DNA of 64,000 nucleotides from Candidatus Poribacteria bacterium (GCA_022827185.1 JAJDTM010000028.1:62001-126000); one strand, 5' to 3'; positions 35,567 through 45,245 are shown, counted from the first letter of the stretch. Program-made: numbers and translations. Notes: generated from the letters alone by a model not told the origin.

Positions 35567-37165
35567 CTATTTAGCAGTTGCGCTAAACCCTGTCGCTTTA
35601 ACGATGTCGGCGAGGTCAGTGGCAGTAGAGGTGTTTTTTCGGACTTTAATGACGGCTTGATCAGGTAGCGAAACTTCGACGCTGATAACGTTTTGGTGTT
35701 GTGTAAGTGCAGCCTGCACTTTTGCGACGCAAGCCCCTCACGTCATACCTGAGACGACCAGAGCGACATCCTCGCTTCCGGCAGGTTCAATCGGCACGGA
35801 CATAAAGGCGTCAAGTATTTTCCCAGAAGCGGTGTCGAATACTCGAATCTTTCCGTCGAATCCACCCGTGGCGAGTTGTTTGCCATCAGGGTGGAACGAA
35901 ACTGCGAATACCCCGACTGCATCGCCTTGCATTGATGCTAAACGCGTCCCGTCGGCGACGTTATAGATACGTGCTTCGCCGCCAGCACTGCCGGTCGCGA
36001 ACCGGGTGCCATCCGCCGAAAACGCTACTGCTTCAATTGTCCCCGATTGTGCTTCGTAGGCTTGGATGAGGTTAAAGTCTGTGTTACCGACATCTCTCCG
36101 TATCTCTCGGAAAATTTTGTAGAGGCGTGGTATCCGATCTTCACCGCCATTTAGTACTTGGTCTTCAGTCGGATGCCGTGCGATGGTATTGATCTCGCCG
36201 TAGCCTTTGTTACTGGAGTTGATGTCATCAACGAAAGAGCCTGTATCTACCTCAACCAATTTGAGGGCAGTATCTCGTCCGGCACTCACGAAATGGGATC
36301 CATCAACGGAAAAAATGGTCCCGAAAACCCAGTCGCTGTGGTTATCGAATTTAATGAGTTCTTTTTCGTCTTCAACGGATAACACTCGGACTGTTTGATC
36401 TGAGCATCCGAAAGCGACACGACTTGCGTCTGGTGAGAAAGAGAGTCCGTAAATTGTATCATAGCTGGAACGCATGGCTTTGATGAGCGTGTTGGTTGCG
36501 GTATCCCAGAGTTGAACTTCGCCAAATTGTGCGGCGGATCCGCCTGCCATGCCCAAGATTTTGCCATCTGCCGTATACGTCAACGATTCGATGCGACGCG
36601 CTTTACCTACCAATCGTCCTTTGAGTTCAAAGTTTACGGTGTCATACAATAAAACTTCGCGGACACCTGATACTGCGAGCGTGCTGCCATCGGGCGAGTA
36701 TGCCAACGCGGTAACCACCGGCGGTACGGTGTAGACAGGATAGTTTCCCTCACCCAAATCATCGACTTCGGCGGGTGTATCGTCGGTCGCGCCTTCAAGA
36801 ATCCAACGCCGGAAGAGTTCAACCTCTTCAGGAGAGAGCGGTTCCATGTTTTGTGGCATTGCGGGTTCATCGCCGGAGATAAGTTCGATGATGAGACTGT
36901 CATCAGGTTTTCCGGGGATGATGGCTTCACCTGCCATTCCGCCGCGCTTGAGATCCGCGTAGGTTGTTACAATCAGGTCAGCATTCGGATCCCCTGGGTG
37001 ATGGCATCCTTGGCAACTCCGTTTGAGAATCGGAACGATCTGTGAGTGGTAGCTGACGGGTGGATCTCCAGCGTGGTTGTCTGCTGTTACAAACGGGATC
37101 CATGCTGCTAAACAGAACAGATAGATCGCTAAATGCGTTGTGAACTTTAATCGCGATATTTTCAT
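35567..37165 (-). CDS. Candidate selenoprotein: cytochrome c motif, WD40 propeller and HMA domain with in-frame TGA (Sec476)
   Basis: A signal segment (residues 8-28) is followed by a planctomycete-type cytochrome c domain with CQGCH at residues 51-55, then a WD40 propeller from about residue 150 to 460. A TGA at 35740-35738 would end the protein after SGMT. The same frame continues as GACVAKVQAAL, then VISVEVSLPDQAVIKV, and ends at a TAG at 35567 after 56 more residues. That continuation completes an HMA metal-binding domain, with the TGA in place of the first Cys of GMTCxxC. AAGTGC, AGGCT and GCACTT form a hairpin 20-36 bases from the TGA, as expected for a bacterial SECIS. If decoded, the product has 532 residues with Sec476 and Cys479. 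An alternative is a stop mutation in a Cys codon. Confidence 0.78.
35705..35721 (-). promoter_or_regulatory. Candidate bacterial SECIS hairpin
   Basis: On the minus strand AAGTGC pairs with GCACTT around AGGCT. The loop starts about 26 bases from the first base of the TGA. The apical part GCAGG...CTGCAC resembles the fdhF SECIS of E. coli (GCAGGTCTGCACC). The hairpin lies wholly in coding sequence. Confidence 0.6.
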
Positions 37166-37526
37166 ATTTGTTGAATCCCCTTCGCCTTGTCATGATACGG
37201 TTCTGTGGTGAGTTGTGCTAAAAGTGTTGCTGCTGATACATTACTTTAACAATTATATCACAATTTTATAAAGAAATTCAAGAAAAACTTTGAAGCGAGG
37301 CGGGGTCATTTAGTTTTCTCTTTTGTAGCGTATCCTGTTAGGTTGCGCTAATTGATGCACCATAGGGGTCAATTTAGCGATTTTCGATAACATTCCTCGC
37401 AGAGCCGTGTAGAGGTTTCCGCCTCTACGGGGCTTCGGTTTTTGCTTGAAGCTGCTACAGAGATACTGAAGAAATACCCAAGCAAATAAACCCTACGGGA
37501 TTCAAGAGGTTTTTGAAGACACTTAT

Positions 37527-37587
37527 GGTGCGGTTAGGAATGCAGATCGCATTTGGGCGAGTACGCCGCAAAACCGCACCTACCGGG
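37527..37587. repeat. Dispersed repeat (short copy)
   Basis: GGTGCGGTTAGGAATGCAG at the left and AAAACCGCACCTACCGGG at the right are inverted ends. It shares TTTGGGCGAGTACGCCGC with the longer copy at 45264-45379, which has about 50 extra central bases. Confidence 0.65.
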
Positions 37588-37707
37588 TTTGAGTTGGAAG
37601 TTCGCGACGAGGAGTGCTTTGCAGTGAGAATCCTACAGAAGATTGCTGCGATTCGGTGTTTATTTTTTTCGGAGAACTGAATGCTTCTGGGAACCGCTTG
37701 TTTTTCG

Positions 37708-37736
37708 TTGACGCGTTAAAAAAAATAGGGTATACT
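37708..37736 (+). promoter_or_regulatory. Sigma-70 promoter of the YceI gene
   Basis: TTGACG (37708-37713) and TATACT (37731-37736) are 17 bases apart. The YceI start at 37800 follows with AAGGAG upstream of it. Confidence 0.7.
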
Positions 37737-37799
37737 TCTTTTGTCTAATAGACGCATATTTGCTAATGAAACTACAAATAAATAAGGAGATCGTTTTCA

Positions 37800-38411
37800 A
37801 TGAAAATGGATTTAGGACGGAATTTGCGGGTTTTCAGTATCGGAAGTCTTGTGCTTTTATTACTCATCGGTTTTGTCGGAATTACACAACCTATGGAAGT
37901 ACCGGCGTATGAAATTGATACTGCGCATTCAATGATAATTTTTCGCGCAAAACATAATGGCGTTAGCTACAACTACGGCAGGTTCAACGAATTTACCGGC
38001 AAACTCATGATGGACGCAACGGATGTGTCTATGAGCATGGTGGAATTTGAGGTGAAGGCAGCGAGCGTTGATACTGGCAACGAAAAACGCGACCAGCATC
38101 TCAGAAGCTCCGACTTCTTCAGTGCGAAGCAGTTTCCCGTGATTACCTTCAAAAGCACGAAAGTCACGGCGAAGGAAGATAAGAAGGATGTGCTGGAGGT
38201 CACAGGCGACCTTGAGTTACACGGTGTTAAGAAATCTATCACGGTGGATGTTGAAATTACGGGGCGCGCTCAAGGAAGAGACGGTGAATCCCTCATCGGA
38301 TTTGAGAGCACCTTTACGATCAAGCGGAGCGAATTCGGCATGACTTACGGCATGGGCGGAATCAGTGACGACATCCGAATCACCGTTAGTGTTGAAGCAG
38401 CGCGCAAATAA
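37800..38411 (+). CDS. YceI family periplasmic lipid-binding protein
   Basis: YceI proteins form a small lipocalin-like barrel that binds isoprenoid lipids such as polyprenyl chains. The 203 residues begin with a signal segment (residues 12-32, FSIGSLVLLLLIGFVGI). The family pattern follows: YEIDTAHSMIIFRAKH at the first strand, FTGKLMMD, then RDQHLRSSDFF and FKSTKV. LHGVKKSITVDVEI in the second half is also typical. A consensus promoter and AAGGAG support the start. It may be co-transcribed with the membrane protein 20 bases downstream. Confidence 0.93.
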   Translation: MKMDLGRNLRVFSIGSLVLLLLIGFVGITQPMEVPAYEIDTAHSMIIFRAKHNGVSYNYGRFNEFTGKLMMDATDVSMSMVEFEVKAASVDTGNEKRDQHLRSSDFFSAKQFPVITFKSTKVTAKEDKKDVLEVTGDLELHGVKKSITVDVEITGRAQGRDGESLIGFESTFTIKRSEFGMTYGMGGISDDIRITVSVEAARK

Positions 38412-38431
38412 AGTAGCCTACTGTTTCCCAG

Positions 38432-39331
38432 ATGTTAATATTCAAACAACTTATTCTCGGTTTGTTCTTGCCAGCTGTTGTCGGCGGCGGAATTTTTATA
38501 TTTGCAAAATTACTTGCGTCGAAAAGAGAGAGTGAACACAAAAAAGACTGGCTTTCGGGATGGCTCGTTGCAGTCGCATTGAGTGCTGGTTATAGCGTTG
38601 GATATATCGGTTTAGAAGGTTCGCCTCCATTTCCGCCGCGGGAAGGCGTACATTGGCTCTGCTATCTCGTCATCATCGGACTTATATCAGGTGCTTTTTG
38701 GTATGCTTCGCGCTGGGGACGTCTGATCGTACAGATAGCGTTGTCGATTGTTATACCGCGACTGCTCCTGAATTCTGCGTTTAAGTATACGTGGGGCCCG
38801 TTTGAAGGGATTATCTGGTGGGTGTGTCTCGCCGTTGCGATTTTTATTTTTTGGCATATAATCCAACAGAGTTTGACGATTTTGCCGGCTGGTGGTTCCA
38901 GTCCGTTTGTGTATTTTGGACTCTCCGGTGGTACCGCGCTGATTCTTGCGCTTTCAGGGAGTTTGCGGTTGGGGCAGCATGCTGGCATTTTGGTAGCAGT
39001 TTTTGCTGTGAGTTGGATTATCACGCTTATTGGACAGCGTTCTGACGACAAATGGCAGGTTTTTCCGCTCGGCGCATCACCGGTTGTGACGCTCATATTT
39101 GCTGGCATCTGGATGAACGGTTATTTTTATGAAGAGGTCCCTGCGGTGAGTGCTATCCTGTTAGCCATTGCGTTGTTCTTAGCACCCGTTGGGCGGATAG
39201 AAGGGATTCAGCAACTTGGTGTGCGGCGTTCTACTGTTGTTCAGATAGGAATTATTGCGCTGCCAGTTGTTATCGCGATAGGCGTTGCCATTGCGCGCTC
39301 TGGCCTTTTTGGTGAAAGTAGCGGTTATTAA
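38432..39331 (+). CDS. Polytopic membrane protein, function unknown
   Basis: Protein of 299 residues with about eight to nine hydrophobic segments and no recognised domain. It starts FKQLILGLFLPAVVGGGIFI, a likely first helix, followed by short loops. The start has no strong ribosome site, but it lies 20 bases after yceI on the same strand. Homologues probably occur in related uncultured bacteria. No catalytic motif is visible. The repeat element copy 4 begins right after its stop codon. Confidence 0.7.
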   Translation: MLIFKQLILGLFLPAVVGGGIFIFAKLLASKRESEHKKDWLSGWLVAVALSAGYSVGYIGLEGSPPFPPREGVHWLCYLVIIGLISGAFWYASRWGRLIVQIALSIVIPRLLLNSAFKYTWGPFEGIIWWVCLAVAIFIFWHIIQQSLTILPAGGSSPFVYFGLSGGTALILALSGSLRLGQHAGILVAVFAVSWIITLIGQRSDDKWQVFPLGASPVVTLIFAGIWMNGYFYEEVPAVSAILLAIALFLAPVGRIEGIQQLGVRRSTVVQIGIIALPVVIAIGVAIARSGLFGESSGY

Positions 39332-39334
39332 TAA

Positions 39335-39504
39335 CAAGACTTACGCAAATTTAGCAGAAAACGGATATTTTGCACGTAAAAAGCAAATATTCAAGCGTTT
39401 TTAACCCCCTAAAGAATCAGAATCAGAATCAACGGTATGAATGCCTTATGGGCATTCACCGCCCCTTATCAGGGGGACTTTAAGAGAAAGTACGTAAGTC
39501 CTAA
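39335..39504 (+). repeat. MITE-like element, copy 4 with nested insertion
   Basis: The left end is AAGACTTACGCA and the right end TACGTAAGTCCT. The core hairpin is split between CCCCCTAAA and CCCCTTATC by 48 bases (39414-39461). The insert carries GAATCAGAATCAGAATC and an imperfect hairpin from CGGTATGAATGCC to GGCATTCACCG. The insert motif recurs at 54374-54392 in inverse orientation. Confidence 0.75.
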
Positions 39505-39654
39505 TGAACAAATAAATGGAGAAACCTGTCTAAATTTTAGGGAATTTTAGCACTAAACTGTTACTCAATTTGCCCCGTTTCGTGCAATTAGATATAGGCA
39601 TGCCCGATATTGTGCGTTTTTCTATACATTTCGCAAAGAATACTACCAATAAAG

Positions 39655-39669
39655 TGGCACCAAATTTGC
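39655..39669 (+). promoter_or_regulatory. Sigma-54 promoter (-24/-12) of the Ycf48-like gene
   Basis: TGGCACCAAATTTGC fits TGGCAC-N5-TTGC. It lies 85 bases before the ATG at 39754. If used, it rules out starts upstream of about 39680. Confidence 0.65.
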
Positions 39670-39753
39670 TTCAACATAAATAGCATCATCTCGCGGAGAA
39701 GAGACCCAATGATCTACCTGCTCCAGTACCAGACGGAGACTTTGGAGGTAAAC

Positions 39754-42700
39754 ATGAGTTCGACACGTAATATAAATTTAGGTGTGGTTTGCAAATCGAA
39801 ACATCTTGTCAATAGTCTTTTCATAGCGTCTATGCTTGGCATCCTGCTGCTTATTAACGGTTGTGTCAAGATGGAGGCGACTCGGAAAGCGGATTGGGAG
39901 ACGCATTTCACGGATCTCCACTTTGTCAACCACAAACAGGGATGGATTGTCGGGGAAGGCGGTCTGATAGTTCATACGGCAGATGGTGGAAAAACGTGGA
40001 AGCAACAGGAAGTCGATACAACAGGTCCAGGGTTCCGCATAGATGATCTGAAGTTAGATTTCAAGGCGGTTTACTTTACGAACACGAACTACGGTTGGGC
40101 AGTCGGCGATGAAGGTTTGGTTGCGACGACTGATGATGGCGGTAAACACTGGACGCTGCAAAGGAGCGGTACCTCGGCGATGCTCCTTGATGTCTATTTT
40201 GCGAATTCTAAAGAGGGTTGGATTGTCGGTGAAGACTCGGATGTCCTCTACACTAAGAATGGCGGAAAGACGTGGAATCGCTACGAGTATGTTAGCGAAT
40301 TTATGCTGAACGGGGTCTGGTTCGTTAATAATTCAAAGGGCTGGGTTGTCGGCACGCACGATAGAATTTTTCATACCAAAGACGGCGGTAAATCGTGGCG
40401 AGAACAGAGCAACCGTTTTGAAGGTGAACGCGACCGGATGATCAATGATAACAAACAGGTCTTTTTTATCAGCGACAATGAAGGCTGGATCGTTGGCAGT
40501 GATGGTTCTATTTTTCATACGATGACCAGCGGTGTTAACTGGGAACGTCAAGACAGCCGTATTCCGCTGATTAACGGACACGTCCGAGATACCATCAACA
40601 GCATCCATTTCACAGATGATAACTACGGGATCGCCGTGGCGGATGTCGGTTTTATCACACGGACCGAAGATGGTGGTGATAATTGGCAATTGATGGATAG
40701 CGGCACCGAAAACAATTTAACAGGCATTCAGTTCACGACCCCTACAGAGGCGTGGGCGGTTGGATGGTACGGTACGATTCTGCACACGACGGATGCTGGT
40801 GCAACGTGGGAGATGACGAGCGGTACGACAGCGAACGATCTCCAGAATGTCCAGTTTACGGATGCCAACCGTGCGATTGCAGTCGGTAGGCGTGGCACGA
40901 TGGCGATGAGTAACGATGGCGGACAGACATGGAACGAAATTGAAACAGATATCTGGGATGGCATCTGGAACATCTATTTCGCGACCGACAAACACGGCTG
41001 GGCAGTCGGTGAGCGCGGGCTTATCGTTCATACCAACGATGGTGGCGCGAACTGGGAGCGTCAGCGTGGTCCTTCCGCTTTTACGCTGCGTTCTGTCCAT
41101 TTTGTGAGTCCTGAAGTCGGCTGGATCGTTGGGGATCTGGGGACTATTATACACACGATTGATGGCGGTAAAACATGGATGCCCCAAACCGCGACAGGCG
41201 ATTTTCTGTCTTTGATGCTAAAGGGTGTATTTTTCCTTGATGAAAAGCGAGGCTGGGCTATCGGATGGCCCGGCGTTTGCCTCGCGACAGAAGATGGCGG
41301 TTTGACATGGACGCAGCAGACTACTGGCACTTTCAATGAACTTTATGCTGTCTACTTTGCAGATGAAAATGTCGGGTGGATTGTTGGGCAGTTTGGTGAG
41401 ATTTTACACACGAAAAATGGTGGAAAGCGGTGGAATTTCCAACGCAGTGGCACACAAGAAAATCTGAATAAACTCTACTTTGCTGATACAAAGCACGGCT
41501 TAATTGTCGGTGATAATGGCGTGATGCTTACCACCCTCAACGGTGGAAAGAAGTGGGAGATGCAGGAGAGCGGTACCGACAACGACCTTTATGGTCTTGC
41601 ACTCTCACCTGACGGTGTTGTTGCCGTTGGTAAGGGTGGGATTGCGATGCGGTATTCGGTTGAAGAGGCACAGTTGCCTGCTAAATTGCCACCTGTCGCT
41701 GAAGAACCCGAAATCGTCGTTGCCGAAGCAGAAACACCTGTTGCCCCCGTCGCCTATCATTGGGATATTATTCGTCAGGCGACATGGCGCACCGACTTTT
41801 CGGATACCCATTTCGTGGATGCTCAGAATGGATGGGCAGTCGGGTCGGGTGGTGTTATCGCGCATACCACAGATGGTGGGAAGACGTGGTTACCGCAACA
41901 TAGCGGTGTCAGCGAAAATTTGCATGAAGTGGCATTCGTTGACGCAAAGCACGGCAGAATTCTTGGGTCCGGTGTCTTACTCCAGACCGAAAACGGTGGT
42001 GAAACATGGCAGCCGATTCTTCAAGCCACGAAACAAAATTTGCCTCGTGTTAGCAACATGCACTTCCTGAACGCCGAAGAGGGATGGCTTGGTGCCAGGA
42101 TTGGGCAAATCCTGCACACAACCGATGGTGGGAAGACGTGGGAGATTCAGAAGACCGGAACGACAACTGGGAACATCACCGATATTCACTTTATTAACAG
42201 TCAAGTCGGCTGGGCTGTGACCCCTCAACGCCGAGATGGCGGGTTTATCCTCCATACTGTTGACGGCGGTGCTTATTGGAAGATTCAGGCGAAAACGAAT
42301 CAGCCGGGTATTGCTGTCCACTTCGCCGACGCAAATCGCGGTTGGGTGATTCTCGGTAACGGGAACTCCTTATTGACTGAAGATGGTGGCGAGACGTGGA
42401 AATTAAGAACGACCTCACAAAGTACGCGTGGCTTGCGACGTGTCACTTTCCGCTCCGATACACAGGCATGGGGCATCGGCGGTGGTGGTGCGTATATCAC
42501 TGAAGATCAAGGTGTGAATTGGCAGTCAATGCCTGTTGCGACAACAGCGGATATCCTCGCTATACGAGAAGCCGAACCAGCGCCCCCCGAAACGTCCGAA
42601 TCAGAATCGACGGAAGCAGAAGAATCGAAAGAAGGGGTTACGGAAGGACCGACGTTGACCTACGACGAGACACCGGAGGAGATACAAAATCGGCTTCGAT

Positions 42701-43851
42701 CAGAGAGCCAACGTCCGGGACGTTTTGCTCCTGAAGGTGAACTCCCACCGAATGCCGAACGCGCGACACCGACACAGCAACAACAACAGCCACCGCCACC
42801 ACCGGAACCTCAGAGACGACGGCGGCGCGGTGGACAGCGCGTCGCGAGCGTGTATTTCCTTGATGCGGAACACGCTTGGGCGGTTGGCAGTGCGGGCAGT
42901 ATTTACTACTCCACAAATGGCGGCAAAACATGGGAACGTCAACTCGGTGAACAGGAACGCAATGACTTCCGAGAGGTGCTTTTCTACGATGACAAGATCG
43001 GTTGGATCGCGGGCGATGGTGGCGTGCTGTTGGAAACGCAAGACGGTGGACAGACATGGCGAAAACTTCCGAGTCAAACGCGTCAACGTCTCATCGGTGT
43101 ACACTTTGCGAGTTTGGAACCGAAATGGGGCTGGACAATGCAGCGCGATGGTACGGTGCTCTATACCACGGACGGTAACATTTGGACAGCAGGCGACACA
43201 CCTGAACGTCCGCCGTTCATGGAAGGCGATGCGCCTGGCAGATTCTCGCTGAACGACGTTAGTTTCGGTAAATTTTCTGAAGGCTGGGCGGTCGGTCAAT
43301 TCGGAGATATTATCCACAACAAAGACGGTGGTCCTACATGGACACTGCAGCGGACGACTGCAAACGATAGGTTGACGAGTGTAGATATGAAATTCGCACC
43401 GCTCGGTTGGGCGGTCGGACAAGGTGGTGCCACGCAACGCACAATCAACGGTGGTCAATATTGGCGGATGCACGAAACCAAGATAAACTACGATCTCAGC
43501 TCCGTTACGTTTATTACCAAGCGAAAAGGATGGGCGGCTGGTGAGGCGGGTATTGTCCTAAAGACGATCGATGGTGGTTTTACATGGGAGCCTAAATTGA
43601 CCGGCGTTCCGAAGAATCTGCATGGTATCGTTGCGTACTCCGAAGAGGAGATCTATGCGGTCGGTGAGGAGGGGACAATTGTCCGCTCAACCGACGGTGG
43701 CGAAACGTGGGCGCAAGAACATACTGACATCGATAACAACCTGTATGTTATTACGCGTTCTAAGGACGGTAAAGCCTTGTGGGTTGTTGGACAGTGGGGT
43801 GTTGTGCTCCGCCGGAAGTTAGAGGCGCAGGAACGGATGTCGATGCGGTAG
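39754..43851 (+). CDS. Giant Ycf48/BNR-type beta-propeller lipoprotein
   Basis: Start at ATG 39754, 6 bases after TGGAGG; upstream in-frame ATGs lack a ribosome site or lie before the promoter. The product has 1365 residues. A lipoprotein signal ends in the lipobox ING-C at Cys37, so it should be anchored in a membrane. About 25 repeats of the Ycf48/sortilin type follow (GWAVGxxGxIxHTxDGGKTWxxQ). They form several propellers, broken by an acidic linker near residue 640 and by a proline- and arginine-rich linker near 995 (PPPPPEPQRRRRRGG). Ycf48 relatives help assemble photosystem II, but in non-photosynthetic bacteria the role is unknown. It is likely a surface scaffold. Confidence 0.88.
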   Translation: MSSTRNINLGVVCKSKHLVNSLFIASMLGILLLINGCVKMEATRKADWETHFTDLHFVNHKQGWIVGEGGLIVHTADGGKTWKQQEVDTTGPGFRIDDLKLDFKAVYFTNTNYGWAVGDEGLVATTDDGGKHWTLQRSGTSAMLLDVYFANSKEGWIVGEDSDVLYTKNGGKTWNRYEYVSEFMLNGVWFVNNSKGWVVGTHDRIFHTKDGGKSWREQSNRFEGERDRMINDNKQVFFISDNEGWIVGSDGSIFHTMTSGVNWERQDSRIPLINGHVRDTINSIHFTDDNYGIAVADVGFITRTEDGGDNWQLMDSGTENNLTGIQFTTPTEAWAVGWYGTILHTTDAGATWEMTSGTTANDLQNVQFTDANRAIAVGRRGTMAMSNDGGQTWNEIETDIWDGIWNIYFATDKHGWAVGERGLIVHTNDGGANWERQRGPSAFTLRSVHFVSPEVGWIVGDLGTIIHTIDGGKTWMPQTATGDFLSLMLKGVFFLDEKRGWAIGWPGVCLATEDGGLTWTQQTTGTFNELYAVYFADENVGWIVGQFGEILHTKNGGKRWNFQRSGTQENLNKLYFADTKHGLIVGDNGVMLTTLNGGKKWEMQESGTDNDLYGLALSPDGVVAVGKGGIAMRYSVEEAQLPAKLPPVAEEPEIVVAEAETPVAPVAYHWDIIRQATWRTDFSDTHFVDAQNGWAVGSGGVIAHTTDGGKTWLPQHSGVSENLHEVAFVDAKHGRILGSGVLLQTENGGETWQPILQATKQNLPRVSNMHFLNAEEGWLGARIGQILHTTDGGKTWEIQKTGTTTGNITDIHFINSQVGWAVTPQRRDGGFILHTVDGGAYWKIQAKTNQPGIAVHFADANRGWVILGNGNSLLTEDGGETWKLRTTSQSTRGLRRVTFRSDTQAWGIGGGGAYITEDQGVNWQSMPVATTADILAIREAEPAPPETSESESTEAEESKEGVTEGPTLTYDETPEEIQNRLRSESQRPGRFAPEGELPPNAERATPTQQQQQPPPPPEPQRRRRRGGQRVASVYFLDAEHAWAVGSAGSIYYSTNGGKTWERQLGEQERNDFREVLFYDDKIGWIAGDGGVLLETQDGGQTWRKLPSQTRQRLIGVHFASLEPKWGWTMQRDGTVLYTTDGNIWTAGDTPERPPFMEGDAPGRFSLNDVSFGKFSEGWAVGQFGDIIHNKDGGPTWTLQRTTANDRLTSVDMKFAPLGWAVGQGGATQRTINGGQYWRMHETKINYDLSSVTFITKRKGWAAGEAGIVLKTIDGGFTWEPKLTGVPKNLHGIVAYSEEEIYAVGEEGTIVRSTDGGETWAQEHTDIDNNLYVITRSKDGKALWVVGQWGVVLRRKLEAQERMSMR

Positions 43852-43901
43852 GTTGCGCCGTTTGATTGAAGCAGCCGTGTAGGCGCGGTTGAAAAGCGTG
43901 C

Positions 43902-44819
43902 CTATCTCGATTGTGTCGGTTTCAAGTGTTGCTCAAGAAATGTTTTCGTTACTTCTGGGACTTTGGGATCTCTGAACCAACCGTGCCCGCCGCCCTCTAC
44001 CCTATAAAACGTAACCGGCACACCCGCTTTCTCCAAGGCATCGTTCAGCAACATGCTTTGATGAAACGGGACAAGTTTATCCTGATCTCCGTGGATAATC
44101 AGAAAAGGCGAATCGTCTTTGGATACATAGGTGATTGGATTCGCTTTCGCGACGCGATCTTTATGCTCCTGAATGGGGCCTCCCACCAGTTTAGACTCCG
44201 GGGAATCAGGTGCGTCATGAACGAGTCCGTCTGGAAGGCGGTGTGCGTCCATCTGTAGGAAGTCTGTGGGCCCGAAGTAATCAACGACGGCTTGCACTTT
44301 GCTGGATACCTCTAAGTTTTTTCCGACCTCAAATTCCGCTACATCGCCTGCCGTGCCGAGCATGGCGACGAGATGTCCACCGGCGGATGAACCCCAGGCC
44401 GCGAATCGGTTTGGATCCAAACGATAGGTTTCTGCATTCGCGCGCAGCCACCGGATAGCGGCTTTCACATCCTCAATTTGGGCGGGAAAGACGGCGTGCT
44501 GGCTCAAGCGATAGTTGATGCTCGCGCCTGCATAGCCAGCACTGAGGTATTCCATCGGACGATAATGTGTCTTATTTCCGCCGAGCCAGGCACCGCCGTG
44601 TACCCAGATAATAAGCGGCAGGTTTTCTCCTGTATCTGCGGGTACATAGAGGTCGAGTTTCTGGCGTTCGTGTCCGTCTGTAACATAAGCGATATCCCGA
44701 TGGACTGTTACGCTCTCAGGGATTTTTGGAGATGTATCTCGGTTTCGACGCTGTGCTAACACTGTAATTGTGACCAGGAAAAATAGGGTTAGCACGAGCG
44801 TGACTATGATTCGCATCAT
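43902..44819 (-). CDS. Alpha/beta hydrolase (BD-FAE-like esterase), secreted
   Basis: Protein of 305 residues with a signal peptide (residues 3-22, IIVTLVLTLFFLVTITVLA). The oxyanion motif HGGAWLGGNK is near residue 74, the nucleophile elbow GSSAGGHL near 147, and the acid and base regions IIHGDQDKLVP and GGGHGWF lie in the last quarter. Such enzymes hydrolyse acetyl or feruloyl esters on carbohydrates or act on small carboxyl esters. It starts immediately after the stop of the ribbon-helix-helix gene, so the two form an operon under one promoter. No cell-wall modules are attached. Confidence 0.9.
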   Translation of the reverse strand: MMRIIVTLVLTLFFLVTITVLAQRRNRDTSPKIPESVTVHRDIAYVTDGHERQKLDLYVPADTGENLPLIIWVHGGAWLGGNKTHYRPMEYLSAGYAGASINYRLSQHAVFPAQIEDVKAAIRWLRANAETYRLDPNRFAAWGSSAGGHLVAMLGTAGDVAEFEVGKNLEVSSKVQAVVDYFGPTDFLQMDAHRLPDGLVHDAPDSPESKLVGGPIQEHKDRVAKANPITYVSKDDSPFLIIHGDQDKLVPFHQSMLLNDALEKAGVPVTFYRVEGGGHGWFRDPKVPEVTKTFLEQHLKPTQSR

Positions 44820-45167
44820 TTATTTAGGGGTTTCCTCTGTGTTTTGTTCAACGGATTCAGATGGCTTTGCGTCTTCGGCAATCATCGCCTCAAGTTCAGC
44901 TCTCAAGCCTTGAATCTGAGAAATTTTTTCTGCCATCTTCGAGAACATCTGCTGTTTGGATTTGATACCTTCATCAATGAGGAACGCTGTCGCTTCGGAA
45001 CGACTGTTAAATTGCCCTGATTCCACAAGTTCGTCAATCCGACTGAGATTTTCCGTATCGACCCTGACCATAACTACATTATCTCTCCTCCGCGGTCCTC
45101 TAGCGTGCCGCGGTCCGCGTCTCCCACGCGGTCCTCTGCCTTGTTGTTTTGCATTTAATTTTGGCAT
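44820..45167 (-). CDS. Ribbon-helix-helix-type DNA-binding protein
   Basis: Protein of 115 residues. A strongly basic, glycine- and arginine-rich N-terminus (GRGPRGRRGPRHARGPRRR) is followed by VVMVRVDTENLSRIDELVESG. That stretch has a beta strand plus two helices, with a conserved FNSRSEATAFLIDEG, and matches the RHH/CopG/MetJ fold. A helical acidic tail completes it. AAAGGAGA precedes the start. It is likely a repressor of its own operon, because an inverted repeat lies at the probable transcription start (45202-45215). The esterase gene starts where this gene stops. Confidence 0.75.
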   Translation of the reverse strand: MPKLNAKQQGRGPRGRRGPRHARGPRRRDNVVMVRVDTENLSRIDELVESGQFNSRSEATAFLIDEGIKSKQQMFSKMAEKISQIQGLRAELEAMIAEDAKPSESVEQNTEETPK

Positions 45168-45201
45168 TGTAAATCTCCTTTCTATAAAATACAGTTAATT
45201 T

Positions 45202-45215
45202 AATTACGTGTAATT
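45202..45215. promoter_or_regulatory. Candidate operator of the RHH/esterase operon
   Basis: AATTAC-GT-GTAATT is an inverted repeat of 6-base arms directly downstream of the minus-strand -10 box. Binding there would block transcription. Confidence 0.45.
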
Positions 45216-45245
45216 ATTATACGATATTACATAATAGGTTGTCAA
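45216..45245 (-). promoter_or_regulatory. Consensus sigma-70 promoter of the RHH/esterase operon
   Basis: On the minus strand TTGACA (45245-45240) and TATAAT (45221-45216) are 18 bases apart, 49 bases before the ATG at 45167. Confidence 0.75.

Larger units (their letters stand above)
37166..37799. other. Long intergenic region between diverging genes
   Basis: No gene is seen in 634 bases. Contents: an A/T-rich leader of the minus-strand gene, a repeat at 37527-37587 shared with 45264-45379, and a consensus promoter for the YceI gene at 37708-37736. Confidence 0.5.

Noticed and set aside
39610..39753. Earlier start for the Ycf48-like protein
   Set aside because: The extra residues have no ribosome site, start upstream of the sigma-54 site, and would bury the lipoprotein signal.
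42638..43473. Overlapping minus-strand frames within the Ycf48-like gene
   Set aside because: They have no family resemblance or ribosome sites, and the plus-strand gene explains the region fully.
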